In this document: one piece after another, positions 53,545 to 64,000 of the stretch | Position numbering within the stretch: position 1 is the stretch's first letter | Layout of the letters: every line of letters starts with the position of its first letter | From: Puccinia triticina | Lineage: Eukaryota; Basidiomycota; Pucciniomycetes; Pucciniales; Pucciniaceae | Assembly (NCBI RefSeq): GCF_026914185.1 | Contig: NC_070573.1 | Location: 744,001-808,000 of the forward strand | Reading direction: 5' to 3' | DNA: 64,000 bases | Made by a program: the position numbers and the translations under genes | The notes under the pieces: model-generated | Seen by the model: the letters and a program-made list of their open reading frames with translations, nothing else | The model's database searches: none | What the model was told of the DNA's origin: nothing

Positions 53545-56500
53545 CTATATTCCCATAAAAAAACAAAACCCTGGTTTGATTGAATCCATGCAAACCTTGC
53601 CTGGGAAGTGGGCAGGATGGGATGGTGTTACATGGGTTTGCGTGATTGGTTTTTTTGAGGTTGGTTGAATAGTCTGGAGCAGTTCAGTTGCTGTTTTTCC
53701 AAAAAATGAGGTTGTGGTTTTGCAAAGCTTTATCAGGCACATACCTTGCTGCTGCAGAATTTGGGTGCTTGTATTTTAGAGGTGGTTGCATTGCCTATCT
53801 ATATCCCATTCTGGGAACAATTTGTGAATACAATCTTCCTATAACTGGAATAATCAGAACAAAATATACCTTTCCAAGAGGCCTTCATCAAACCAAGCAT
53901 ACTAGTAAGCACCCCAATACAGGTGGAGGCTGTCAGGTGCAAATTTCACTTTTTTTGCTAACGTAATACATTTCCTGTTTTTCTAGAGTGACAGTGTGCA
54001 AGTGGCTATGACTAATCTCCTGAGCAGCATTGGGTGCCCTCTGAAGACCTGTGAATTATTTCCACTTTTTTCTGTATCAGTTTGACTTGTTTGTCTGCAT
54101 CTTTTTTTCAATCTCCTTTCATATCCACATCACTACATCTTTCCTCATGCCCTAACTTGATAAGTGCCTATTTAGAGGGGTGTTGGAATTTCACATCTCT
54201 GTCACTCACTTCTTTCCCCCTGTCACTCCCTTTCTCCTGCCAGTTGCATATGCAAAATCCATCTTCTTCCCACATCTTGTCCCCTGATGTAATAGCTTAG
54301 ATATCCACTCAGATAGTCAGAAATAGAACCATCAGTTCCAGTGCCTGTTCCCTGAGACCCAGTGAGTCTCTTGTAGTGAGGGGCCTTTTTTCCCCTTCAC
54401 AAGCTAGCAGCTTGGCCCTCTTTTTGGGCTTCTTTGTCTTTTTTGCGGCCTTGAGCTTTCTTCTTCAGGCCTGTGTTCTCTCCTACCTCCTACTCAGAGC
54501 CCTCATTTCATCAAGGGGGGACACTGTCCCACAAGGAAGGAGGAAATTTTGGAATATTTCAACCCAATTGGAGTAGGGAATTAGCCCTTTTAATATCCCC
54601 ATCTTTCTGTAATTTTTTCAAATCCTCAACCTCTCTTGTTGAGCTTCAATCATTGTTGTAACAGTATCAAATTCAGATTCTGTACAGCACAACATGTGTG
54701 GCACAGGATGTAGCCAATTACACAAATTAAAAAATGGAAGTTTAATGCCATTACATTTACATGAATCTAAAAAAGAGTGAAATATTTGGGAAGATTCTCC
54801 TTGACTTTGGTTGTATTTTGTTCTCCTAACAGTTGATCACACAATGTGATGTGATGAGACTAAACAGGATTGAAAAATTCTGAGTTCCTAATTTTCTATT
54901 CCCACCGCCCACGGGGTGAACTCAACACACAAGTCCCTCCTTCAGAGGGTCCCCGCAGGACAGTGTCCCCCCTCCAATAGACCAAGGGACTTGGTAACTT
55001 TAACCTAATACCCTAGATGTAGATGATAGAACTATATATTCCCTTTCAAATGGTGCTAGTCTCAGAGTATTCACATTTATTGACTAAATTTTTGATTCAA
55101 GTGAGCCTGGGTTTGCAGCTGGGATAGCTAATTTATGCTAGCTCAACTGGGCAAACACATCCATTGGATCATTTTCAGGTTAACCGGACTGAAATTTATA
55201 ATGCAAAGAGGCTTGATACATTTGTAGAGAAATACCCCTGAATGCCAACCTACTACATATTGGTTCCACTCTCCTTTGGGCCAATACAACATATTAACTT
55301 TTTTCATCTGGGATGAATAAAAAAAAAACTGGTACATTTCTCCCAATTGGAATTGTTGTCCTTGCACCTCCTTCTTCTTCTCTGACCAATAAAACTATGT
55401 ACATTGGTCCAAGAAGGATCCTATCCTCTCTGTGACCAGTAAAAACTCTTTCCACAGATAAATATCAGCCCAAGAGGAGCTATCTCTTTCCTCCTCTGGG
55501 AAATGTGTGTTGTATTGGTTTGAAAAGAATTCTCTCCTTCCTCTCTCACCAATAAAATTAAACTTTGATGAATATGGTGGATTGATCAGGCTTTGATGAC
55601 TTTATTCTGGACTAGTACATCCATCTATACCCCCCTGGTATGGTTGGGCAGGAAAACTTGGACAAATTAGGAAGTTTCACCCCATACCAGCACAATTTAT
55701 GGGATCAAATATCAAATTGCCTAGTTTTTCAAAGCCATATTGTTGCAAAAAGTGAGAGATTTTCAGCTCATGATAAAATGAGAAAGTAAGGAGGGGACAA
55801 TCCAGAAGGGACTTGGATTGGACCAAGGAGGCTCAAGGTGGTTTGAGTGAAGAAAATCTCTGACTTGATACTTTATTTCAAATCATAGGGGCAGAATATA
55901 TGTAGTCACAACTAGAGAGCCCCCTTGCAAGATCCAAAGGGGGCCTAGGAGACAAAACAGACAAAACATCTCACATGAGATGGAAGGAAAAAAAATACAC
56001 ATATGCTAAAGTAAACTTAACATATGGAAGGAGACATTGCCACTTGTCAATGGAATGGAGGAGAAATTACAACTAGTAATGGAATTATAACATCAAATAT
56101 TATTGATGGACTGGAGATACATCACACACTAGTGATGGAAAATGATGAAATGGAAGGGGGGGTTGAGCATCACTAATCAGTGATGGAAAAGAGAAAAGAG
56201 ACTGTGAGCAGAGAAGAAGGCCAGAATTCTGACACAAAGTGGGGAAAAAAATCTAAATGAGCTTCTTTTATACATATCATCTACATATAACTAATGAAGT
56301 AGCCTCTGGGGGCCAAAAAAACCACTACATTGCATTTCATACAATGTAACACCGGCGTCAATGCCCCCCTTTTTCACTGACTGTCCATTCAATACAGACT
56401 CTGTTCTATGCCACTGCTTGATTGGACTTGGTATATCAGTGTGTAGAAAAATTATATAGTGAAGTGGACTCTTCCCCTTCTGCCTTTCACAACCTGTGAT

Positions 56501-57127
56501 TTTTACACCCCTTTGAAGGCGGTCAGGCTGAGTGGCTCAGGCCAAACATGATGTAGCTGGGTCATGATCTTGACAAGGCTGTTCAAGGCGGCCAAGATGG
56601 CTTGAAACTGCGGGTAGCTGGTTGTTCAAAGCTTTGAAGAGCTCACAAAGCACTTGATGATGACCATGGGTGAGGACAAAGGTTCAATGGAGTGAACAAT
56701 ATCCTGACTGCATGGCTTGGATAACAAAGCAGGAGGAGCCATAAAAAAATTAAAACACTCCCAGTCAAACAAATGTTTCTGCTCCCACTTAAAATTTGTG
56801 ATAATACACTAGTCCCTCCCTGCGGGAGGGGTGGCTTCACTGCCAGCCACAGTGAGTCTCCAACCAGGCGGGACTTGTGTTAAGTTAGGTGCGGTGAGCT
56901 AAGGGTTTTGTGCAGTGCACAAAGTAACTTTGCATGCATACTTACATATTTATTGTTTATGTATGTAACACCACCCTCCATGATAATGGGCTTGATGCAC
57001 ATTGTTTCTTGTGTTCCCATGTGCTCACAGATTCAGTGGATCTGCAAAGATTGGGATACATATTCTTTCAAGCCAGAGGATCTGACAGATGGATTTAGAG
57101 TCTTGCCTTGAAAAAGGTACATTCTGG
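53545..57127. other. Long gene-free, repeat-derived stretch
   Basis: No coding region supported. Contents: hairpin-family repeats at 54923-55005 and 56806-56888; a block at about 55055-55190 similar to 61865-61985 (GGGCAAACACATYCAWTTGG-type phrases); several degenerate CCAATAAAACT-containing ~80-bp direct units at 55380-55560; LTR-like material ending TGTAACA near 56350. Confidence 0.45.
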
Positions 57128-57374
57128 CACTGTAAGAAAAACTCGCGCAACTGACGCCAGTTGACATGCGAGATACCCCCGTGTAACCGCTGCTGTAGCA
57201 TTGACCAAAGACCCAACGGTTTATTTTTGCGTAGTCACTGTGCATCATGCACAGTGACTGTGCATTGAAGCTTGGTGGACAGAAGCCTTGAACAAAGGCT
57301 TGCATAGCACCACAAGCTTCTTCGGAGCTCTTGCATCTCAACTGGAGTCAGTTGCGCGAGTTTTTCTTGCAGTG
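57128..57374. mobile_element. 247-bp CACTA-like MITE, copy 2
   Basis: Ends CACTGTAAGAAAAACTCG and inverted GTTTTTCTTGCAGTG, flanked by TGG on both sides (57125-57127, 57375-57377). It has the same internal palindrome as the copy at 53298 and identical total length. Confidence 0.85.
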
Positions 57375-57696
57375 TGGTATTTTATAAAATCAGGCTATTC
57401 AATTTGAGTGGAGTCATGAGACATCAACATATGCTATCATCTGGTACATTTTATAGGAAGCAGCTTTCCCATAACCTGAACGGCTGATTTTGAATCTTGT
57501 TGCACTCAATAACTCAGACTGTTACCGCAAGAATTGCAACATCACTCACAAGCCTCCTCTGTGGAAAGCGTCCCGCGGGGACGCGGGGTCCCTTCGAGAC
57601 CCTCTGTTCGAGAGGCTAATTAGTCAAGCTAGCTTAGGTTCGGTATTCGAAAGCACATTATCTGCTTGAGCGTGTGTTGATTGATGATTGGTACTG
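57375..57696. other. Spacer, nothing recognised
   Basis: It contains a GC-rich hairpin-like GTCCCGCGGGGACGCGG near 57570 and no gene. Confidence 0.35.
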
Positions 57697-58350
57697 TCAC
57701 CGAAGATGAGTGACTTGTAAGGAGCGAACCATCGGCGAATCTATCGAGAAAGCGAGGAAACAGCAGCCGTCGAAATCAGTGAGCAAAAAAGTGCACAAAA
57801 AGAACGCAGGCCAATGCTCCTGAAACTCAAAATCTTCAAACGCTTCCAAATGCTTGCTTGGACTTAACTGGTGAGAATACGATCTCGCGATCGCCATTTC
57901 CGAAATCAGCAAAAAGTACCCCCCAGATGCCACAGGCTGTTAACCAAAATGCGAGAAGTGAGCAGATAAAATTTTTCAACAAGGCATAGAGAACAAACAA
58001 ATGAGGGCTTACTGATTGAAAGTGAAACACCTAAAAACTGAGCTCCTCTTTGCCAGCGTAAAGGCAAAGATAGTTCCAATGGGATGGGTTTTGTCGAGCG
58101 ACCGGCGTACAGGTTTGGGTTCGTTAGATTCGGCGGTGCCTTGGGAGGAATGAGATTGTACATTTCCGATTTCATCGACTGGCCCGCTGATGTATTTAAG
58201 TCTGGCTGGTCTTTCGGCTTGGGCGCTGCACTGGGGGCCCTTCAACGTCGGCCCCACCGGGAATCCACGTGGATCCCACGGGGACCACACTGTGAGCAGG
58301 TTATAGAGCAGCTCCAACGGACTCGCTGAACCGGGACTCGCGAGTCCCCA
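57697..58350 (-). other. Possible gene remnant, unknown family
   Basis: Minus-strand frames at 58317-58009 (ELLYNLLTVWSPWDPRGFPVG...KPVRRSLDKTHPIGTIFAF) and 58030-57836 (with a hydrophobic stretch LLAFWLTACGIWGVLF) could be joined by a GTAAGC donor near 58014. No domain recognised and no clear start or end. Could be a fragment of a membrane protein gene or chance. Confidence 0.2.
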
Positions 58351-58499
58351 GTCGGGCGAGTTTTCGGGGTCTAGGATTCGCTACCCGACTCGCCAAACGC
58401 ATCCCGCCTCAACTCGCCACAAAAGGTCGAGAGGGCTGTCTCCAGCAGGCGTCCAAGTCATCCGGAGCAGCCCGTGCAGACTCTTTCAATGCATTCCTA

Positions 58500-59030
58500 G
58501 TGAAGATTGAAGAGATTGCGGCAAACATGGCCAGATTAGAGAAGAAGGACCTTGTCCCTACCGGCTTCTGGCATCTGCTCATGATGGACTATGTAGAACG
58601 CTGCGAGACATGGCAACTTGCCTCCCAAGCCAGTCTACTCGGAGAATGCCGGCAGGGCACCAAACCCGGGCTTACCGAAGAGCCTACCGCCGGTTTCCCC
58701 CTCTTCATACATCAATAGATTCAAATTAGGACAAGTGGTGATCAGAAAGAAATTTGATCAACCAAAGCCCTTCAAGGTCTGACAGCGGCAGTTATATGCC
58801 AAACAATTAACGAAGCATTGTCCTTTGCGAAGGCCAGCATTGAAAACGACTCCATCAAAGTAATACCAAGCATCAACAAGCTGCTAAATGGCTACTGGAC
58901 AACAAAAAATTGTGGAACGAGAAAGCTGACCCGGTCTTTGCTACTTCTGAAGTCACTCGCCCGGTACTCTTGCACTTGTGCCCCACCAGTTTGGAGGAGG
59001 ACAACAAAGAACGTATAGAACTTCTTTGTG
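58500..59030 (+). pseudogene. Probable TE-derived coding remnant
   Basis: Frame 58500-58718 continues upstream openly and reads KIEEIAANMARLEKKDLVPTG, FWHLLMMDYVERCETWQLA and SLLGECRQGTK. After a stop, a second frame follows (58818-59018). It has the composition of a retroelement gag/linker segment, but the family was not identified. Confidence 0.3.
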
Positions 59031-59236
59031 AGTAGAACTACATTGAACCTAAGGAGATCCATAAAATCCGTTGGCTCCTAGACCCCAAAGCTTCTGGTAA
59101 TTAAGGCGACCAGTACTGTTGTGATTCATTTTTTTGACAGGCGACTAGCCCTCGATATTGAGAGAGCCGGCCTATGCTATAACAACCTGCACTTGAAGGG
59201 GAAGCATTTGTAAATGTTCAATGAAGTGGAAAGAAT

Positions 59237-59311
59237 TGTGTGTTATGGGATTTGAACCCATGACCTTCTACATTCATGAGAGCTGCTCTAATACCACTGA
59301 GCTAAACACAC
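59237..59311 (-). other. tRNA-like sequence, 75 nt, anticodon arm defective
   Basis: On the minus strand: acceptor GTGTGTT/AACACAC (7 of 7 pairs), TA, D-arm GCTC-AGTGGTATTA-GAGC, variable AGGTC, T-arm ATGGG-TTCAAAT-CCCAT, discriminator A. Spacing is that of a standard class I tRNA. The anticodon stem (GCTCT/GTAGA) has two mismatches and the loop CATGAAT lacks U33, so it is probably a pseudo-tRNA or the Pol III head of a repeat. Internal A and B boxes look intact. Confidence 0.55.
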
Positions 59312-59854
59312 ATTGGTCTTACAGGTAACTATTGGATCATACAATGATAAGGCTCAGCCACACATATTGGGCATGAAGCACATATTCCATCAATTCCAAC
59401 AGCATTATCTTTAGGGCCCCAAAAAATGTTACAATTGTTTGGTGGTCGGCCATCTTGCCCACTCCCCAAAAGGAAATCTCTATGCTCACGGTGCGGAGTG
59501 GACCATAATTCCATAGGAACAATTCCTGAAACCTCCACCCTTGACCACTTTTCTACCTACCCCATCATCCAGATTTCCTTACCCTCAGAATTAACTAGAT
59601 CCTTCAACCCCCAACCCTCCAAACAATCCTTTCATTGCTGTTCCACTCTCCAACTAAATTGCCACAACAGGAAAGACATCACCCTTAGTGTGCTCCAATG
59701 CAATACATCCTCCCTTGCTATCCTCCTCCAAGAACCTTGGACAAATCTCATGGATCATCTACCACCCACCCATCCTAGCTGGCATTGACTCTTGCCAGCC
59801 AACCAACCTAGCTCCACTGGGAACAGACCCAGATAACTCAAAATTTCTCACCAC
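59312..59854. other. Spacer, no gene
   Basis: An open + frame at 59426-59788 has no recognised domain; possibly TE-derived. Confidence 0.35.
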
Positions 59855-60067
59855 TAGAGATGGTCATTTTGCATCCGCTGGCGGGTATCCCGCCCCCTTC
59901 AGAAGGTACCTGTGTGTATTTGCAGGTACCTGGGGCTGGTGTGGAGCTACTTTGTTGAATTTTGACTAAAATGGAATAAACCAAAGCCGCTGTGGCTACC
60001 TGCAAGGGCACAAATGTACCTGCTGAAAAGTGGTGTGTACCCGCCAGTGGGAGCAAAATGACTATCA
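59855..60067. mobile_element. 213-bp non-autonomous hAT-type element, TAGAGATGG family
   Basis: Starts TAGAGATGGTCATTTTGC; the right end is GCAAAATGACTATCA. Flanked by perfect 8-bp duplications CTCACCAC (59847-59854, 60068-60075). Subterminal CTGGCGGGTA / TACCCGCCAG pair. Confidence 0.85.
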
Positions 60068-60075
60068 CTCACCAC

Positions 60076-60732
60076 ACCTCTGTCACAATCAACATTCACA
60101 TCCCTCTCCAATTCTATTTAATCTCACTCTATACTTGTCCCTCTACCTTTCCTGCCATCTGTGTACTCCACAACTGGTTAAATAATAATAATTGTTGCCA
60201 CACTCCTACCATCCTTGTGATGGATTCTAACCTACACCACTCACATTGTAATTCACTAAACTACCATCACACACATTCAGCCGCAATGTTGTGAGGGACA
60301 CAAGACAAAGGAACCCAAAGTTCATGGTTGAAAAACCTGTGACACTTTGTGAGTGAGAAATAAAGGTTCTGATTCACTGAGGGAGGAAACACCAGTGAAA
60401 ATGTGGTATAGACTATATAGAAGATTATCTGTGTTTTGGTTGAAGCATACTACAGACAATATATAAGCATACTAGTATCTCAACACGCAAAAGATCTGAT
60501 CAAAATTTGCAGGCAGAAGGGCTTTACCCTTACTCCCTGGTCGGGCCTGGGGTACTGACCTTTCTAAACTCTGGAGGGGTGCAAACTACAATTTGCCTGT
60601 TCTGGATTAACACGCATTGTAAGTGCAGGGTCAAAAAATGCGCAGTGACAATATCTGTGCATGGAGTAGCAGATGTTGAGTAAGATAATGAGCAATAAAA
60701 GGCCATTTTAGGGCTAATTTGGCCTTTTATTA
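60076..60732. other. Spacer, nothing recognised
   Basis: AT-rich, no gene or terminal repeats. Confidence 0.4.
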
Positions 60733-60933
60733 GGGGGGTTCACAATACAATAAAAATAAAACTTTAGAGCCAATTTTAAGGCCTTTACAGACAATTTTTT
60801 AAAAAATGAAGAACACCCTCTGATTGCCAGGGGACACCTAATCCTGTACATCCTGCCATATTTTTAAAAAGTTGTTGATAAAGGCCTTAAAATTGACTCT
60901 AAAGTTTTATTTTTATCCTATTGTGAACCCCCC
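60733..60933. mobile_element. 201-bp TA-type MITE, copy 1
   Basis: Near-perfect inverted ends of about 50 bp starting GGGGGGTTCACAATA, flanked by TA (60731-60732, 60934-60935). Same length as 63431-63631. TA duplication suggests a Tc1/mariner (Stowaway-like) origin. Confidence 0.87.
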
Positions 60934-61023
60934 TATTGCTTGATAATGTGTTACTTTACCAGTAACAGCCTAAAAAAAGGGCATGTTACTTTGCGTGTGA
61001 TGCTGCTTTTCGTGCGTTACTAA

Positions 61024-61219
61024 GGGTGTTCAAAGTTGAAATCATAAAATTTTCAATGCATAAAATCATAGAATCATAAAAATTTCAAGTGATGATTTCA
61101 TATGTACCATTCTAGAAATGTTGCTCTAATTTGAGTGCTTGGGTTCAACATATTTTTTCATCTTAGAATTTTATGATTTTATGGTGTTATGATTTTATGC
61201 AAGTCAACTTTGAACACCC
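61024..61219. mobile_element. 196-bp MITE with TAA duplication
   Basis: Ends GGGTGTTCAAAGTTGA and inverted TCAACTTTGAACACCC, flanked by TAA (61021-61023, 61220-61222). Interior is ATCATAAAAT-rich. The 3-bp TWA target suggests PIF/Harbinger. Confidence 0.82.
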
Positions 61220-62119
61220 TAACTGATAACAATAATGGCAGCAAAAGTAAAATCAGGTAGTTACTTTACTAAATTCCATCAGATATCATAAAGCAACTAC
61301 CACTGCTGTTGCCACATGTCCCAGCAGTTTAAAAACTTCAGTGATTTTTAAACCTTGAATATTGTCTGTGCCCTGAAGTTTTTAGTATTTCTGTGGCATC
61401 AGAAAAGGAGATATGTATAAGGGATGTGCAATAGTCAAAATACCTACCAGTGCGCACCCCTTACATCTGATTTTCTGGTTAAATATTGTGAATCAAACTT
61501 GCATGAAAAAGAGAATATGCATATTTGAAAGTTCCATGAAGTTTTTACTATTTAGACTGCTGGGACATGTATAAGAACCTATTCAATTGGCCATATTTCT
61601 CCTATTAAGACTGCCATGCACCCCATATATCTCATGTATGAAATTGCCTCATTGCTCAAAATTCCAGGCAAAGTGGAATATGCAAATTTCGAAAAATCTC
61701 TGAAATTGTCAGACTGTTTGAAAATGTAACAAAAAAAGTTGTACAGTTAGGAGGAATTTTCCTACTAAGCCTGTGGAGCACCTATCCTAAGAATTTCAGG
61801 GAAAGCAGGGAGTGCATAATCATAGGTGTGGGACACGTAACAAAAAAAGGATTACCTTAGAGCATTCACATTTTTTTGCTGAATTTTTGGGTCAAATAAG
61901 CCTGGTTTTGTGGGTAGGTTAGCTGACTGGGTTGCCTTCAAATGGGCAAACACATTCAATTGGTCAGTTTCAGGCTAAAGTGACCTGAAATGAGCTGGAG
62001 ACTGCCCTAGCCTTAGGCTATATTTCAGGTTAAGGCTAGCTAAATTTAGCTGACCTTAGCCAGAAATCAAGCCTGGGGTTTGTTGACCCAGGGTTAGCTT
62101 AGACCAATGTGATTGCCAG
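61220..62119. other. Spacer, no gene
   Basis: AT-rich. It includes the block (61865-61985) similar to 55055-55190 and small inverted phrases around TTAGGCTA/TAGCCTTA (62010-62070). Confidence 0.4.
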
Positions 62120-62308
62120 TGTGGGGTGCTGTGCCTGTTGCAATGCCAAAAGCATATATGCAAAGGTATTTTGATAGTACAGTTAATGCCATTATACAAG
62201 GAGGAGCCAGTCTTACACAACAGTCACAAAATTTACGTACATACACCCTTTTGGTAACCACGGCGGATTGGATGGAAGAATACCCAATGGAGACACAAGG
62301 ACAAGGAA

Positions 62309-63259
62309 TAGAGATGGCAATCAGTACCCGGGTACCGCCTGCTTTTTTGGCCCAAAACAGATACCCGTACCCGTACTTGGCACCCGCGGCGGCGGTACCC
62401 GGGTCTTTCTGGCGGGTACCGGCGGTACCCACCAAGTTGTTTTTTGTAGATATGTGCCTGCTCGCCGAGAGGGATCCCTCCCGGGCTTCTGCAAGCTGGT
62501 ATCAGTATACCTGCCGCCAAGAGAGGATTTATACCTGCTCGCTGAGAGAGATTCCTCTCGGCGAGCACTGGTATACACACACCAGCTCGCCGAGAGGCAT
62601 TCCTCTTGGCGAGCTGGTGGGTGTATACCTGCTCGCCGAGAGGAATCCCTCTCACCAGCTCGCCAAGAGGAATGCCTCTCGGCGAGCTGGTGTGTGTATA
62701 CCAGTGCTCGCCAAGAGGAATCCCTCTCGGCGAGCTGGTGTGTGTATACCGGTGCTCGCCAAGAGGAATCCCTCTCGGCGAGCCGGTCATGGTGCGTGTA
62801 CACCAGCTCTCCAAACTCTCGGCGAGCTGTTGTGTGTACACCAGCTCTCCGACCTCTTGGCGAGCTGTTGTGTATACACCAGCTCTCCGACCTCTCGGCG
62901 AGCTGGTGTGTGTACACCAGCTCTCCAAACTCTTGGCGAGCTGGTGTGTGTATACCTGCTCGCCGAGAGGAATCCCTCTTGGCGGGCTGGTTGGCGAGCT
63001 GGTGGCGCTGCAGCCGGGGATATCACACAGGACTTGCAGGAGACAAGTCCAGAAGGGGGTTGGGGACATACACAGCGGAAAATAGGTAGCAGTATTGGCG
63101 GGTATCAAGCGGCAGTACCCGGGTACCCGCCTAAAAATCACACAAAAACCAACACCCGTACCCGTACTTGGCACCCGCGGCGGCGGTACCCGCGACCCTG
63201 ATGAGTACCCGCCGGCGGGTGCCGGGTACCGCGGCGCGGGTACCCGTTTGCCATCTCTA
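62309..63259. mobile_element. 951-bp non-autonomous hAT-type element, TAGAGATGG family
   Basis: Starts TAGAGATGGCAATCAGTACC and ends GGGTACCCGTTTGCCATCTCTA, flanked by perfect 8-bp duplications ACAAGGAA (62301-62308, 63260-63267). Subterminal CACCCGCGGCGGCGGTACCC blocks occur near both ends. The core 62450-63000 is an array of GCGAGCTGGTGTGTGTATAC / GTATACCAGCTCGCC units like those at 32 and 46 kb. All open frames in it (up to 362 codons) are judged spurious. Confidence 0.9.
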
Positions 63260-63430
63260 ACAAGGAAGGAGGATCAGAGAGAAGCTTTGACCCCCAAATC
63301 CTGGAAAGAAGGAATATTCTAGTTGGGTGAAGAGTGCATGGAAGGTGGCTTGGTAAAAGAGCAACACATTCTGAAGGCTATGGAAGGTGGCTTGGTTACA
63401 TAGAAACACATGACATCAGGCAGGGCAATA

Positions 63431-63631
63431 GGGGGGTTCACAATAGGATAAAAATAAAACTTTAGAGTCAATTTTAAGGCCTTTATCAAGATTTTTTTTT
63501 AAATCTGGCAAGTTGTACAGGACTGGTTGTCCCCTGAGAATCAAAGCAAATTCTTCATTTTTTAAAAAGTGGATCATAAAGGCCTCAAAATTAGCTCTAA
63601 AGTTTTATTTTTATCCTATTGTGAACCCCCC
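63431..63631. mobile_element. 201-bp TA-type MITE, copy 2, inside the LTR-like repeat
   Basis: Same ends and length as 60733-60933, flanked by TA (63429-63430, 63632-63633). The other LTR-like copy (near 30500-30510) lacks it, giving an empty site. Confidence 0.88.
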
Positions 63632-64000
63632 TAATATATGCAGGCAGATAAGGTGTACAAAGAGTGACACTGCAGCATAATTCCCTGATTGGTGGTGTGG
63701 CTGTGCAGTACAGGTGTACATATGCTGTGCAACTGAGATTGCCTGCAGCTAAAGTACCTCACGCACATTCCCTTGGAGCTACAATTCCTCACTCTTCAAT
63801 ATTAAAGGAGCTCTGTTCCCCCCATAGTTTCCCTTTTTCCCCATCAACCTACAAGGTCTGGTCACATATGGTAGTTTAGCAGTATTAGTAGCTTAGAAGT
63901 AGTACTTTTGATTAGTGTAGAGTTTATTCAGTTAGAGTGTTAGTACAGTAGTAGAAAAAACAACCAACCAACCAACCATTCTCCTTATTAGCATAGTAGT

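Larger units (their letters stand above)
62120..64000. repeat. LTR-like repeat, copy B (runs off the window; holds two insertions)
   Basis: Homologous to 29880-31178 at its start (TGTGG...CAATGCCAAAAGC), middle (GAAGCTTTGACCCCCAAA) and end (AATATTAAAGGAG, CCCCATCAACCTACA). It is interrupted by the hAT-type element at 62309-63259 and the TA-type MITE at 63431-63631. It ends in CAACC repeats near 63960; no end seen. Confidence 0.6.

Noticed and set aside
62113..63201. 362-codon + frame and 313-codon - frame
   Set aside because: Both lie across the border and array core of an hAT-type element with clear target duplications; repetitive composition.

Overview
The window looks like nuclear DNA of a rust fungus (Pucciniales, Puccinia-like), judged from gene content and intron style only, not a database search. 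Conserved genes are eukaryotic and fungal (cystathionine gamma-lyase, heat-shock factor, Rad51 paralog, MDM10, eIF4A, chitin synthase). Most introns are 67-210 bp GT-AG. The rest is dense with transposable elements (TEs) and their fragments, as in large rust genomes. All exon models were built by hand from frame continuity, splice signals and family motifs.

Layout. 0-15 kb is the gene-rich part: CYS3 (+), an HSF-family transcription factor (+), a Rad51 paralog (-), an alpha/beta hydrolase (-) and MDM10 (-), separated by small MITEs. 15-20 kb is a nest of mobile elements: a 3-kb inverted-repeat element holds an hAT-type non-autonomous element (8-bp target duplication), which holds a short LTR-like element (5-bp duplication) carrying a tRNA-like cloverleaf. 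A second LTR-like copy at 15.7 kb is split by a CACTA-type MITE. 21 kb has a single-exon RING protein. 22.8-29.4 kb is a TA-flanked TIR element whose coding exon was hit by a 4.07-kb hAT transposon with a perfect 8-bp duplication. 29.9-31.2 kb and 62.1-64 kb are two copies of an LTR-like repeat.

31.5-46 kb holds a RecQ-like DEAH helicase gene lying tail-to-tail with the C-terminal part of a protein I recognise as the fungal DUF6589 family, then an eroded chitin synthase, then the N-terminal part of a DUF6589 protein. This block lies between two inverted ~1.1-kb repeats. 47-50 kb is repeats. eIF4A (-) is at 50.4-52.3 kb. 52-64 kb has no convincing host gene, but many small elements with clean target-site duplications (CACTA-like, hAT-like, Harbinger-like and TA-type).

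The host genes have unrelated housekeeping roles: sulfur amino acid metabolism, stress transcription, DNA repair, ER-mitochondria contact, translation initiation. They do not form a pathway or cluster. The most unusual material is in the mobile elements: the DUF6589/RecQ pairing, the tRNA-bearing LTR-like element, and several nested insertions that can be read base by base.
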